DNA of 64,000 nt from Mycoplasmoidaceae bacterium (GCA_024407855.1 JAKSVQ010000003.1:1-64000), one strand, 5' to 3'; shown: positions 32,019 to 44,917, counted from the first letter of the stretch. Numbers and translations: made by a program. The notes: generated by a model from the sequence alone, not told the origin.

Positions 32019-33861
32019 GTTTCCTACTTTTATTTGTTATATAGTTTTTTATGATTGCTATATCAACTAAATTAATTCCAGAGATCCGACTTGCTTGTTC
32101 CAAATCGCGTGGCATTATTTTATTTAGCTTGTCAATTGCTTCCAATGTTAAGTTTGGCACTTCTTTATAGTTTTTAATTGCAATTAAAGAGCATTTAGCT
32201 AAGTTAGATAACTTCTTAATTGTTTTAAGCTGGTTAGCAATGTAACCTTCAAACTTAATTGATATATCAATCTTTTTGCAAATATCTGGATTGATGTTTT
32301 TAACTTTGCATGCTAACAACACATCTAATGATTTAACTTCTGGTCGTTTAATTAGTTGATACAAAGTATAACTGCCACAGTTATATTGTTTAAGTAGTTT
32401 CTTAACTTGATGAACTTTATGCTCTTTCAAATATTTAATTTGGCGATTGAAGATTTGCAAATTCTTTTTATAAGCTGCATAAACCTCTTTTTTTACAAGT
32501 CCGATTTTCTTTCCATATTCGATAAGACGCTCTTGCGCATTATCGTTTCTTAAATATAGACGATGTTCAGCTCTTGAAGTTAATAACCTATAAGGTTCTG
32601 TAATACCTTTAGTCATGATGTCATCAGTCAAAACACCAAGGTATGATTCAGAACGTTTTAGAATTAAAGGTTGTTTCTTTTTAATACTTAAAACAGCATT
32701 GATTCCAGCAAGCAGTCCTTGGCCAGCTGCTTCTTCATAACCGCTAGTTCCATTGATTTGGCCGGCACAGAATAAACCTTTAATAGCTTTTAACTCATAG
32801 TTAAGGTTTAATTGTGTTGGATCAATGGCATCATATTCTATTGCATATGCGTATTTTAAAAAGATAGCTTTTTCTAATCCGGCTACGGAATGAACAATCT
32901 TTTCTTGGGTTTGACGATCAAAGCTTGTTGACAACCCTTGTAGATACATTGAATCTCAACTTGCTGATTCTGGTTCAACAAAGACTTGATGACGTTCTTT
33001 ATCTGCAAAACGCATTACCTTATCTTCGATACTTGGGCAATAACGTGGACCAATTGAATGGATTCTTCCGGAATACATTGCTGACTTAGAAATATTCTCA
33101 CGAATTATTTTATGAGTCTTTTCATTAGTGTATGTTAAATGACATACAGTTTGCATATCAAATGGTAAGAATGTTGGTTGGTAGTGTTCAAATGATAATA
33201 AATCATTCGTTCCAGGTTCAACTTGCATTTTATTAAAGTCAATACTAGATTTTAAAATTCGTGGAGGTGTTCCAGTTTTCAAACGGATTAATTTAATTCC
33301 GTTAGCAACCATACTATCTGAAAGATAGTTAGCACCTTGTTGACCACTTGGCCCTTCATGATGTTGTTCTTCCCCACGGTGACATATTGGTTTTAAATAT
33401 GTTCCAGTAGTTAAAACCATTGTCTTACATTTATATGTAGCTTTACCACACTTAACACCTTTAAGAACTTTGTTCTTGATAATTAGTTCTTTTGCTTCGT
33501 CAATAATTAAAGTTAAATTCTTTCGTGCTTTTATTGCATTAACTCAAAAGTCATGATATTTAACCTTATCAATTTGTGCACGTAGTGCTCAAACACCAGC
33601 TCCTTTAGCCGCATTTAAAAGCTTCATCTGTAATTGTGCTTTATCGGCAGCGATAGCTTGCATTCCACCTAAAGCATCAATTTCGCGTGTGACCACACCT
33701 TTAGCTGGCCCACCAACTGACGGATTACAAGGTGTATCACCAATATGTTCTTCATTTAATGTAATTAAAGCAGTCTTTTTACCTAAATTTGAAGCTGCAA
33801 AAGCAGCTTCTAGTCCAGCATGTCCAGCTCCTATAACTATTACATCAAATGACTTTTCCAT
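32011..33861 (-). CDS. mnmG: tRNA uridine-34 carboxymethylaminomethyl-modifying enzyme, FAD subunit
   Basis: 616 residues. The FAD dinucleotide motif is [14 protein letters not shown] at the N-terminus, followed by [15 protein letters not shown] with the conserved Cys. [15 protein letters not shown] and the C-terminal helical domain (EASRISG-type QASRISG) are typical of GidA. With MnmE it installs cmnm5 on U34. TGA-Trp at the two interruptions. rsmG follows with an 8-base overlap. Confidence 0.96.
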
Positions 33862-33875
33862 AGTTTATATATTAT

Positions 33876-33910
33876 AAAACAAAAATAAAAATAGCACATA
33901 GTGCTATTTT
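33876..33910 (-). terminator. Terminator after tRNA-Gln (minus strand)
   Basis: AAAATAGCAC, a TAT loop and GTGCTATTTTT on the minus strand, followed by a T-rich run, between the tRNA and mnmG. Confidence 0.8.
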
Positions 33911-33914
33911 AATA

Positions 33915-33989
33915 TGGCTGGAACAGTAGGATTCGAACCTACACATGCAAGGGTCAGAACCTTGTGCCTTTCCGTTTGGCTATGTTCCA
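33915..33989 (-). tRNA. tRNA-Gln (anticodon CUG)
   Basis: 75 nt including an encoded CCA. Acceptor arms TGGAACA / TGTTCCA, D-stem GCC/GGC, anticodon stem CAAGG / CCTTG with loop TTCTGAC, T-arm GTAGG-TTCGAAT-CCTAC, discriminator G. The loop gives anticodon CUG, which reads only CAG. A second, UUG-type glutamine tRNA must exist elsewhere to read CAA. Confidence 0.9.
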
Positions 33990-33998
33990 ATACTTCCT

Positions 33999-34004
33999 AT
34001 TATA
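33999..34004 (-). promoter_or_regulatory. -10 box of tRNA-Gln
   Basis: TATAAT on the minus strand, nine bases before the tRNA 5' end. Confidence 0.6.
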
Positions 34005-34009
34005 AAATA

Positions 34010-34397
34010 AAAACAGGCATTACTGCCTGTCTTCCCTTGCCTAACATAACCCATGTTCTGTCTTGGTCAATCATTTATCTATAAAGCAATTTGGTGCCTT
34101 ATGGGCATAGTCTTGATGCTTTATTCCCTAGATTATTCACTTCTAATCTAAAGATTCCCTTACCAAAATTTAGGTTTCTTGCTTGTGGGGTTTACCGCGT
34201 TTCATCTAAATATTTCTATCTAGCTCGTCTCTGTGGTACTATTAAAGCTTTTTCATGGTCTTACGACTTTAGATATAGCTTTCCGTCATTGGGATGCTGT
34301 GACTTATTAATTAATCACACACAATCACTACAAGGTTAACACCTTGTGCAAGCATGGAGTTTCCTCTATTGTTGCCAACAGCGATTAACTGTTAGGC
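34010..34397 (-). ncRNA. rnpB: RNase P RNA (M1-type catalytic RNA, bacterial B class)
   Basis: On the minus strand the 5' region contains GAGGAAACUCCAUGCUUGCA-type sequence (34369-34345), the CRI/P4 signature of RNase P RNA. The 3' region contains GACAGAACAUGGGUUAUGU (near 34070-34045), the partner half of P4. Length of about 385 nt fits. It ends in a terminator hairpin ACAGGCA / TGCCTGT (34013-34030) with a T-run. Exact ends are estimated. It processes tRNA 5' ends with RnpA. Confidence 0.9.
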
Positions 34398-34403
34398 TAT
34401 AGG

Positions 34404-34409
34404 ATTATA
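34404..34409 (-). promoter_or_regulatory. -10 box of rnpB
   Basis: TATAAT on the minus strand, three bases after the polC stop codon. The -35 region would lie in the polC 3' end. Confidence 0.65.
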
Positions 34410-34411
34410 CA

Positions 34412-37400
34412 CTAAAACAAGCGCATTTGATCATCTTGGTCTAAATTACCTAATGCCCCAAGATCTTTTAGTTTACCAATCAACGTAGTTGAAAGTCTAG
34501 TTCGTTTTTGCAAATCAGCGATTGAAGTAAATGGTCGTTCGTTTCTAGCTGCAACAATTGATTCAGCTGCTTCTTTACCTAAACCATCAAGGCTTGTAAA
34601 TGGTGCTAAAATAGTTTTTCCTTCAGGAATGAAGTCAGTTGCTTTAGATTTATTGATATCAATATTTAATACTTTGATACCACGAGCAAACATTTCAAGA
34701 CAAACTTCAAAGATAGGAATTAAATCTAATTGCTTGTTTGACAATTTAGTTTCAGCATTCTTATCTTTTGCTCGCGATTTGTAATCTTCATATACCTTTT
34801 GTACTTCTTGTGGCCCTTTGATTACTGTTTCGATGTCAAAGACATCAGAACGAATTGAGAACCAAACCGCATAGAATTCGGTTGGATAATAAACTTTATA
34901 TCAAGCCGTTCTAATTGCATCTAGAACATAGGCTGTGGCATGAGCTTTAGGGAAAAGGTATTGAATCTTTTTACATGAATCAATATATCATTGTGGAACT
35001 TTGGCATCAATCATTTCCTTTTCATATTCAGCTGAGACACCTTTTCCTTTACGAATCTTTTCAACCGCTTGGAAAGCATGGACATAGTCCATTCCACAGT
35101 CAATTAAGAATTGGAAGATGTTTTCACGACAGGCTGCTACTTGCGATAGTTGTGCACCTTTAGCAATAACATCTTCAGCATTGCCTTGTCATACACCAGT
35201 TCCATGGCTTAAACCAGAAATACGAATTAGATCACCAACACATGTTGGTTTAGTCTTTAAAATAATTCGTCTTGTCATGTTCGTTCCAAATTCTGGTAAT
35301 GCCATTGTTGCAAGTTGTTCTTGATCATAATTTGGATCAACAATGTTTAACACTTTGCTATTAGCAAATAGTTGCAATACTTTATCATCATGATTTGGAA
35401 TTGTTCGTGGGTCAATATGAGTAATATCATGTAAGTGTTTTAAAATTGTAGGTTCATCATGACCTAGAATATCAAACTTTAACAAGTTATCATGAATTGA
35501 TTCAAATGGGAAGTGGGTTGTGTATCAACCTTTTGTCTTATCATTTGATGGATAGTTGTAAGCTGTGAATTCAGTAATGTCATGGCCTTGTGGTACAACA
35601 ATAATACCTCCAGGGTGTTGGCCTGTTGTTCGCTTAACTCCTTCACATTTAGCTGCTAAAGCTAATACTAACGCATTAGTTGGGTGCGAGTTTGGATCGA
35701 TTTGTTCATAATATGATTTAACAAAACCAATGGCTGTTTTATTAGCAACTGTACCAATTGTTCCTGCTCTAAAGGCATGATCAAACCCAAACATATCACG
35801 AATAAATTCGTGCGCTTTGGCTTGATACTCACCTGAGAAGTTCAAGTCAATATCTGGAACCTTGTCTGCCTTAAAACCTAAGAATGACTCAAATGGAATG
35901 TTATGGCCATCACGAATCATTTCTGCTCCACACTTAGGGCATTTCTTTGCTGGCAAGTCAAAACCATCAACGTTCTTGTCAGGATAAGCTTCATAATGTT
36001 TACACTTTGGACACACATAGTGTGGTGGTAATGGGTTAACTTCAGAAATGTTTGACAAGAAAGCAACTACTGATGAACCAACTGATCCTCGTGAACCAAC
36101 AATATATCCATCCTTATTTGATTTTTCAATTAATAAGTGACTGATCCAATAGATAACGGCATAGCCGTTGCCACAGATACCATTTAATTCTTTAACAATT
36201 CTCTCTTCAATATCTTTGTCTAATGGATCACCATATATTCTCTTCGCTGTTGACCAAACTAGATCTTTAAGCTTTTGTTCCACTCCTGGCATATCAGGTT
36301 TGCATAAAGCGTCATCGCCTTCTTTAATTGGAACAACCTTTTGAATGCTGTTAGCAAAAGCTTGTGGGTTGTTTACAACAATATCATTAATTAATTGTTT
36401 ATTTTTAACAAATTTAAATGCTTCAACCATTTGCTTTGTCGTTAAACAATGCAAGTCAGGAACAAATGTTGTACCATCATGACGGTATAAACCATTACGT
36501 TTACCACCTAATTGTTTTGTGTAAACATATATTTCATGAATTTGTCGTTCATATGGCATTAAATAGTAAGCATCAGAAACGGCACAAACTTTCTTATCCA
36601 ACTTTGTTGCTGTTTCAACAATCTTGGCAATAGCATCAGTTGCGTCAGCTTGTTTAAGTTTATCTTGAACAGCAAGGTGCTCAATATTTTTTGCTGGAGC
36701 AACAAAAACATAATCATACTTCTTAATTTTGTCTTCAAGCATTGATTGAGTTTCACTTATAGCACTATCTCAAACATCACCATCAAATGGGCTATTACAA
36801 ATAATTAAATTATTTCGATATGGTTTAAAGTCTTCAAAATGTAATCGTGGTTGGCCGTTTGTTAAAATGGTTACTTCATCATCGTCATCTTTTTGATAAA
36901 GTTGTTTTGTTAAAGATAAACTTAATAATTTAAACAAGTCTTGTAAACCTTGTTGGTTTTTTACATAAACATCAACTGCATAGCCACGACGACTTGCACG
37001 TAATGCTGCAGTTTGTAATTTATCATTAATTTCATTAATGTTGTGGATATTTTCAATTGTTGTTAAACGTTTAATGAAATATTTTCATACTTCAAGTAAG
37101 TATTCACTATCCTTATCAGCACGGTGGGCTTCAAGCGGATTGTAATCAATATGAAGTTTACCAACTAAAGTTCCTAAAGTGTGCTTTGCAAACTTCTTAT
37201 TTAAAGCATGAGATATTTCTAGAGTATCAATTAAACAGTTAGTAATTGGTTCAACTTTAAATCTTTCGCATAGTTTGTTTAAGAAGTTTAAGTCAAACCT
37301 AATACCATTGTGGGCAATCAAAACATCATTACCAATTCATTGCTTTATTTTTAATAAAGCTTCTTTTTGGCTAATAGCATTTTCAACCATATCATTAGTA

Positions 37401-38830
37401 ATATGGCTCAAGTTGATAGCAACATTTGTTAATGCTTTAGTTGGTTTGACAAAGAAGTCAATATGATCAACAACCATTCCATTTTTGAATTTGATTGCAC
37501 CAAATTCGATTAAATCATCATATTGTGGGTATAAACCAGTTGTTTCAATATCAAAGACAACATAATCAGCATCAACAATTGGTTTGTCAATTGGATTGAC
37601 AACAATTGGAATCTTTTTCTCAATAACTTGGAATTCACATCCATATATTGGTTTAATATTAGGATATAGTTTGCTAGCTTTGAAAATATCAGGGATTGAT
37701 TGAACGTTTTCTTTTTCAAGAATAGCAATGCTGTTATAGCCACAGTCATTTGCATACTTGAAAATCTTTTCTGATGAATCAATTCCTTCATAGGCTGTCA
37801 TATTTGAGTGAATTAATAATTCAACTCGCTTATCCTTTGCATCATCTTTAGGAATTAAATGTTCTGGTCGATCAGCATGACACATCTTATTAATTCGTCC
37901 AGCTGGTTCAAAACCACTATATTCATTTGATTCAATTAAACATTCGATGTTAACTCATTCGCCAACTTTAAATGTATCTAAAAAACCAATTGGCATTACT
38001 TTTGCTTTACCATACTTGTTATAAGTTGGGAAGCGTGAAGTTCTATAAGCACGAATTGAACACTTTAATGCTCCACCGGCATAGTCATAAATAACAAAGT
38101 TATAAATAACAATAGCTGGGTTCTTTTTTGGTTCTTTCTTTTCAACGTTAACAATTTCACCAGAAATATTAATGACAGCGCCTTTCATGTCATCATCAAT
38201 TTCACGTAAATCTGTAAATGTTCCAGATACACGGAAAATTGCATCATAACGTTCCTTTTCACCCATTAATTGGTGACTTTGTGATATTAATTTGTCAATA
38301 TCTTTTTGACGAGCATTTTCATCTTCAAGAATCTTATTTTGTTTTGCTTTGTTCAATTCAACCTTAAGATCTCTCACAAGAAAATGTGCATCTTTTAAAT
38401 ATGACAATAATCTGCCTTTAACTTCATTGATTTGTTCAAGCTCAGATTGTGTGACATATTGGACAATCATGTAGTCATCATCAATACGGTAATTTTTTGG
38501 TTGGAACAAATCTTGTAATATATAAGAATTAGAATAATTCTTCTTTAATCAGTTTTGAATATATTCATCTAACTTAGAATAATCTTCAACGACATTATCT
38601 GATTCAACAATAATTTTTAATTTTTCATTTGGATTGCTAGTAAGCTTGTTGTAAATTCTTGTTGGTAAAACCTTATCAGCATAAACATGAATAACAACAC
38701 TATTGTTGCCTTCTTCAGGCATATCAATGCCAAAATTACAAAATTGACTGATTAAATCGATTTCATCAGCAGTTAAAATATTTGTTTGAAGGAAAAAATC
38801 TCGGATATATTCTTTTGGAACTTTAGGCAT
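34412..38830 (-). CDS. polC: DNA polymerase III alpha subunit, Gram-positive PolC type
   Basis: 1472 residues after reading TGA as Trp, the normal PolC size. In order: an N-terminal domain; an OB fold (VNISGEIVNVEKKEP...); a PHP domain start (ELLIHSNMTAYEGIDS); an inserted DEDD proofreading exonuclease (VVFDIETTGLYPQYDDLIEFG and later SHITNDMV); a Zn finger YVCPKCKHYE...KKCPKCGAE; the polymerase catalytic carboxylates KVPDIDLNFSGEYQ; and a C-terminal HhH region. The start at 38830 is preferred over 38878 because PolC homology starts at MPKVPKEY. A TATAAT ten bases upstream leaves nearly no leader. Confidence 0.97.
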
Positions 38831-38868
38831 AGTTAAAACAATTATATAAAAATAAATACTTTTAGTAT

Positions 38869-39957
38869 TTATTTTCAATATTTAATCGAAGCTAATCGAC
38901 AATATTTATCAAATTCGTATAGATCGTCAATGGTTTTTATTGTTTTTGGCTTGATTTTTTTCATAGCATTTTCAATATAATCTGGTATCTGATCAAACCT
39001 TAGCATATGTTGTTCAAATAATTTGATGGCTACTTCATCAGCAGCAGTCATAATTATTCCTAATGAATGGGTCTTATCATTCATGACATCATATGCTCAT
39101 TTGATTGGTTTAACATTGTTAATCTTCATTAATATGTTGGTTGCAAAGTCAGCTTTTTCTGATTTTGTTAATTTATAGTTAAAACCAGTTAATGCCCAAG
39201 CAATTGGGCTAGTCATTAATGGTTTTGAGTGTGAGAAGACAAACTCACCATTGTTTAACATAATTGCTGAGTGAATTAATGATGTTTTATCTAATAAAAC
39301 ACTGATTTTCTTTGTATTAAAATATCAATAAGCTTCAATTACTTCAAAGCATTTATTCATTAATGTATTTGAATCAATGGTGATCTTTTTACCCATTGAT
39401 CAGTTTTTATGAGCAATAGCTTGTTCATATGTAACCTTAGCTTTGTCTTTCTTTGCCATAGCAAAGTATTTTCCACCAGAACCAGTAATGAAGATTTGGT
39501 TTATATCATGATCATTAACTTGTAACAATTGATAATAAAGATTTGAATGCTCAGAATCAATTGGAATAATCTTTAGATTATGTTTCTTTGCATAGCTAAA
39601 GATATATCAGCCACCAACAACCACTGATTCCTTGTTAGCTAGTGCAAGATTCACTTTATTATGCAAAGCTGCTAATGTTCCCTTTAGCCCAGCAAACCCA
39701 ACAATTGCATTAACAACCAAATCAGGCTTTGCTTTCTTAGCTAATTGGTCAAAGTCTTTAACATTGCCAATGTTATCGCTTGAACAATAGAAATATGGAA
39801 TATGGTTGTCTTTGACAACCTTTTTTCCTAATTCAATATTTTGGTGGAAACTACAACCAACAATTTTGTAGCCTAACTTCCTTGCTAATGCTACTGTTTG
39901 TTGGCCAATTGAACCAGTAATTCCTAGAATACAAAGTTTGGTGTTGGTGTGTCTCAT
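38869..39957 (-). CDS. dxr: 1-deoxy-D-xylulose 5-phosphate reductoisomerase
   Basis: 362 residues. It converts DXP to MEP with NADPH. Visible motifs: [15 protein letters not shown] (NADPH loop), [34 protein letters not shown] (metal and substrate residues) and [21 protein letters not shown] at 38877-38875 is Trp, extending the end to ...KYWK. It overlaps the end of cdsA by 34 bases. With ispH at 17.5 kb it supports a complete non-mevalonate pathway. Confidence 0.95.
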
Positions 39958-41054
39958 AAGAATATTAGACCATCGGCTTGTTTAAAGCCTAAAAGCATAA
40001 TTAGTTGTAGGATAACAGTAATTAAGAAATATGTACAGAATGTAAAGATTAGCGCATCTAATCGATCTAACATCCCACCATGGCCTGGAATCAAATTACT
40101 AAAGTCTTTAATATTGAAACGACGTTTAATAAAACTAAAGAATAAATCACCACTAACACTGACAAACATTATAAATAATGTTACTCCAACATAAATGGCT
40201 CAAAAGAATGGTTGCAAATTTAATAATTCATCATTCTTAGTAAGGATTGAAGATGTTTGACAACCGATGAAACGGTATAAAGTGTGGTCAAGTTCTTCAG
40301 CTCCAGGGATAAAGAATAAACCATATAATCCACAGATGATTATTAATGTTATACCGACACCAAATAAAACTCCTTCTCATGTTTTCTTTGGACTAATGTT
40401 TGGCGCCATTTTGTGTTTGCCAAATCAACTACCGCCTAAGTAAGCAAACACATCAGTGCCAGTGCTTATTAATAAAAGGAAGGCATAAGTTGTTCATGAA
40501 TGCATGATTGTTGTATAAAGTAAACCGATAATAAATGTATTTAAGATAAACACAAGAATTGGGAATCACACCCTGGTTTTCTTACCAACATATGTAATAT
40601 GGCGTGCCATTATCACTCAAACTAAAGTTGACACTCCTGTAAAAAATACAATGGCAATAATACTTACTAACAAATATAAGGTAAATGGGTTATTGACTAA
40701 CTCATCAGGATAAGGGATTTGATTAAATTTTGCACATAGCAAATACATTCCCATACCCATCAAAACAGCAAACAATTGTGATACCGTGTAAATAAATATT
40801 GCTTTATTTTTTGGGAAACATAGGTTGGTTAATTCTTGTGCGACAAAGAAAATGATTGGTACAATCATCAAAATATTGAAAACCAATAATGTAAATTGGA
40901 TTTGTCAATGTCCATCGATTGGTCTAAACCAATTTGGGTTAGAAAAGAATAAGAATAGGAAATATAAAATATAAAAACCACCAACAAAAATTGACGATTT
41001 AGCTCGCGTAAAAAACGTTTGCTTTCTTTGATCAATGGTTTGTTTCTTTTTCAT
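39924..41054 (-). CDS. cdsA: Phosphatidate cytidylyltransferase
   Basis: 376 residues, about eight membrane helices. It makes CDP-diacylglycerol for phosphatidylglycerol and cardiolipin. The family signature near the C-terminus is [18 protein letters not shown], then [29 protein letters not shown]...PKKTWEG is the second conserved block. TGA at 39956-39954 is Trp, so the protein runs ten residues further than standard code suggests and overlaps dxr. It follows frr by three bases. Confidence 0.94.
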
Positions 41055-41057
41055 AAA

Positions 41058-41612
41058 CTATAAAGACATTAAGTCTTTTTCTTTGTTTGCGAATATATCT
41101 TCGAGTTTTTTATTTGCTTCTTTTGTTACTTTGTTAAGTTGATCTTCAAAGTAACGAATGTCGTCATCAGATACATCTGGTGCACGTTTGTATTTAGCTT
41201 GTACATCTTGTCTTACTGAACGAAGTTTTTGTACCGCTTGATTGTAATATTCTTTTGCTTTCTTAACAGCATCACGACGTGATTCTTCAGTTAATGGAGC
41301 AAAGATAATACGAATACAATCAGGGTTAACTTGTGGGTTAACCTTGTATTCGCTTTCTGCTAAGGCTTTGGCAATATCACGAATTAAGCTTCGATCATAA
41401 GGTTTGATAAGTAATTGTCTAGCATCGACAGCTGACACATTAGCTAATTGCATTAATGGTGTTTTTTCACCATAAGCATCAACTCGTAGTTGGTTAAACA
41501 TGTTTGGGTTAACTCTTCCAGAGTTAATTTTTTGAAATTCATTTTGTAGATAAGTAAAAACTGTTTGAGCATTTCTGTCAAATTCAGCCTTTAATACATT
41601 TCAGTCAATCAT
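41058..41612 (-). CDS. frr: Ribosome recycling factor
   Basis: 184 residues. After stop-codon release it splits the post-termination ribosome together with EF-G. NSGRVNPNMFNQLRVDAYGEKTPLMQLANVS (shown here by SGR.NP..., YG..TPL.Q.A) and PLTEESRRDAVKKA are diagnostic. The start at 41612 (MIDWNVLKAEFD) is recovered by reading TGA as Trp. Part of tsf-pyrH-frr-cdsA-dxr. Confidence 0.96.
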
Positions 41613-41621
41613 AATGACTCC

Positions 41622-42326
41622 TTATTTGTGAATATAAGTAAATTTAGATTGTTTTTTGTATGTCTTAATAATGTTGTTTGGTGCTAGAACATCAAACACA
41701 TAAATATCAATATTGTTTTCCATGCAAAGAGTTAAAGCAGATAAGTCCATTACACCTAGCTTTTGGCTTATTGCATCAAGGAATGTTAATTGTTTATAGA
41801 ATTTAGCTTTTGGGTTTTTTCTTGGATCAGCTGAGTAAACACCATCAACACCATCTTTACCCATTAGAATAACATCAGCATGCATATCGATTGCTCGAAT
41901 TGCACAAGCTGTGTCAGTTGTAAAGAATGGGTGACCTGTTCCGCCAACAAAGATTATGATTTTGCCTTTAGCTAAATCATCATTGATTTTATCAATGGCA
42001 ATCTTGTGCGAAATCTTGTCAACTTCTAATGCTGAGTAGATTTCTGCTTTTACACCAATCTTGTGTAATGTTTCTTTGAATGCCAAACCATTCATAACAG
42101 TTGATAGCATTCCCATGTAGTCAGCATTAGCTCTACGAAAGGCTTTATCTTTTGTCATGTTGCCACGTCAGATATTGCCCCCACCCAAAACTAATCCAAC
42201 GGATGCAGTTTTGTTTAAAATTGCTAATTGCTTAGCAAGAGCAATTAGTTTTTTGTTGTCATAAATATCACCGTGGGAACCTTTTACTGCTCCACCAGAG
42301 ATTTTTACTAGAACTCGTTTTTTCAT
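41622..42326 (-). CDS. pyrH: UMP kinase
   Basis: 234 residues. Bacterial PyrH of the amino-acid-kinase fold: KKRVLVKISGGAVKG, LVLGGGNIWRG (Trp by TGA), DYMGMLSTVMNGLA, FVGGTGHPFFTTDTA and MGKDGVDGVYSADPR. It phosphorylates UMP to UDP. The start overlaps the tsf stop by one base, and frr follows after nine bases. Confidence 0.96.
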
Positions 42327-43207
42327 TATTTAGATCCCATTTGTTGAGCTACTTCAGTTGCAAAGTCACTTTGTTTCTTTTCAATTCCTTCGCCTACTTC
42401 GTAACGGGCAAAACCAATAATCTTAATTCCGTTTTGCATTAAAACTTTACCAACTGTTAATTCTGGAAGGAAGTCAAAGTTTTGGTTACATAGACAAACT
42501 TCAGCAAGTCTCTTTTGTAATCTTCCTTCAACAATCTTCTTAACAAATTGTGCAGGTTTATTACCATTCTTTGTTGAGTTTTCAATGATTTGCTTTTCAG
42601 TAGCAACTCATGATTCATCAACTTGTTGAGAGTTAATAAACTTAGGGTTGTTAGCAACAATGTGCATTGCAATTTGTTTCTTAAGTTGTTCATCAACTTT
42701 AGTATCGAAAGCAACAATACAAGCATATTTCTTGTTGTTATGTTGGTAGAAACCAAGGTCTTGACCTTCTTGCTTGTCAATTCGACCGAATCTTCTTAAT
42801 GTAATCTTTTCACCTGTTCTTCCACTTAAACCAGCAAGAGCAGTTTGAACAATTTCACCATCAGGAAGCTTTAATGATTTAACTACTTCAACATCTTTGC
42901 AGTATGAATCATGAATTGCTGCAACAATATCGTTGCATAGTTTTGTAAATGCTTCAGATTTAGCAGTGAAGTCAGTTTGTGTATTGATTTCAAGAATGTA
43001 AGCACCTTTAGCATCAACACCAGCTAAGACAACACCTTCAGCAGCGATTGCTCCAGCTTTCTTAGCGGCTTTTGCTAGGCCTCTTTCTCTTAAGAACTTA
43101 GCTGCTTCTTCTAGATTGTCGCCACATTTAATAAGGGCTACTTTACAATCAACAAAACCAGCTTGAGTCATATCTCTTAATTGTTTAATTAATTTAGCGT
43201 CAGCCAT
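42326..43207 (-). CDS. tsf: Elongation factor Ts
   Basis: 293 residues; nucleotide exchange factor for EF-Tu. The N-terminal UBA-like domain (MADAKLIKQLRDMTQAGFVDCK...) and the core motif INTQTDFTAKSEAF are diagnostic. QVDESWVATEK spans a TGA-Trp at 42610-42608. It is the first gene of tsf-pyrH-frr-cdsA-dxr and has a ribosome-binding site (AGAGGT). Promoters for tsf and cls share the AT-rich 54-bp gap. Confidence 0.96.
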
Positions 43208-43261
43208 TTTTTACCTCTACGTTTTATATTTTAATATATTATATAATTAAATATATTAATT

Positions 43262-44809
43262 ATGAATAAGAATAAGATAATTATCTCCGGAATTATTGCC
43301 ACCTTGCTTTTATTAGGCATTGCTGGGGCAATTGTCTTATTTATTTTTGTTCATATTTTATGACCATTAATCATTGCTTTAACGATTGTTTTATTGCTTG
43401 AAATTGGTTTTGCTTTCCGCATTGTGGTTTCACCACGAAGTTCATATGCCAAAGCAAGTTGAATGATTGTTATTTTAGTTTTTCCAGTGATTGGCTTGCT
43501 TGTCTTTATCATCTTTGGTGTTTATCCATTAAGAAAAAGACAACGGAAAGCATATCTTGAGCAACAACGATCAATTATTGATAAAGAAGATTTTAGCTTT
43601 AGCCAAGAAATAATGAAAGACGAAAAGCTTTCATGATTATTTAACTATGGTTTAAAACACCAATATAAACCTGTTTATAAGAATAACCAGATAAAAGTTA
43701 TCGAAGATAATACTCAACTATTTGAAGAGTCAATTAAGCTGATTCGTTCAGCTAAGAAATACATCCATGTCCAAAGCTACATCTTTAGTTATTCTGGTTT
43801 CTGATCAAAGATCTTTTTAACTGAATTAATTAAGAAAGCAAATGAAGGTGTAAAAGTCCGTTTGATTTATGACTGACTAGGTGCTCACAAACGAGTAAAC
43901 AACAAAATCTTTAAAGAACTTATTGAATATGGTGTTGAAGTTGCATGTTTCAACCCAAAGGGTTTAACACAATTTAAAGGAGCAACTAACTACCGTTTAC
44001 ACTCAAAATTTGTTATTGTCGACAATAAAACTGCTTTATATGGTGGCAGTAACTTTGCTGATGAATACTTATCAATGAACAAAGACAGTTGTCATTGAAA
44101 AGATTTGAACTATTTAATTACTGGCCCAATTGTTAACACTATGAATGTTACATTCATAAACTATTGATCGGTCTTTTGCCAAACTCGTGATACTAAGTCA
44201 AGTCGACAAAACCTTTATAATGATGTCCAAATGATTTTCAAACAACAAAAATTTGAACAAACTAATGTTATTTCACAACTACTGGTTTTTGAGCCAGATT
44301 TCAATGAATTTGCTTTGGAAAATTCCTTGTTACATGCTATTTTTAATGCAAGAAAATCTATTAAGATTTTAACCCCTTATTTCTGCCCACCAAATAGTGT
44401 TATTGAAGCCTTAAAATCAGCTCATGAAAAAGGCATTAAAATTGAAATTATTGCGCATAACCAAAACCAAAAATATGTGCAAATGATGAACCGTGAAAAC
44501 TATAAAAAATTAGCCGACATAAACATAAATGTTTATGAATATGATGGCTATTTGCACTCTAAATGTTTAATCATTGATGATGAATATGTTATGACTGGTT
44601 CATGTAATATTGATTGACGATCAATATATTTAGATTTCGAATCTGAACTTATTGTTTATAGTAAAGAATTTACTAACGAAATTCTTAAGGTGTATGAACA
44701 AACAAAGAAAAATGCAACATTACAAACATCACAAATGCTTGCCGAGAAACTAACACCATGGTCTAGATTCTTGCTAAAAATTCTTAACTTTGGTAAGAGT
44801 TTATTCTAA
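43262..44809 (+). CDS. cls: Cardiolipin synthase (phospholipase D family)
   Basis: 515 residues: two N-terminal membrane helices, then two PLD domains with HKD motifs HSKFVIVDNKTALYGGSN and HSKCLIIDDEYVMTGSCN. It joins phosphatidylglycerol units into cardiolipin at the membrane, using lipid made by the nearby cdsA product. There is no clear ribosome-binding site; the ATG follows an AT-rich -10-like stretch. No terminator is seen before the leader of recU. Confidence 0.93.
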
Positions 44810-44815
44810 ATTCTT

Positions 44816-44917
44816 CCCGTCGTATCACCACATTTAATCAATACTTAAGTCAGATTTAGGATTAACAATCCTAAATTTTTATTTTCTTAGGTAAATATAC
44901 ATATGGGAGAATCAATA
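44816..44917 (+). promoter_or_regulatory. Repeated leader element, copy 4, before recU
   Basis: GTCGTATC at 44819-44826, CATTTAATCAATAC, hairpin ATTTAGGATT / AATCCTAAAT with loop AAC, a T-rich run, TTAGGTAAATATACAT and GGGAG. It is about 21.8 kb from the other three copies. Aligning it with copy 1 puts the start codon 15 bases after the shared ATACAT, at a TTG. Confidence 0.85.

Noticed and set aside
34412..34744. Possible separate small gene at the polC 3' end
   Set aside because: It is in the polC frame and matches the C-terminal HhH region of PolC; it is joined through TGA-Trp.
38830..38878. Longer PolC N-terminus (16 residues)
   Set aside because: The extra residues are hydrophobic and unlike PolC, and the -10 box lies within that stretch.
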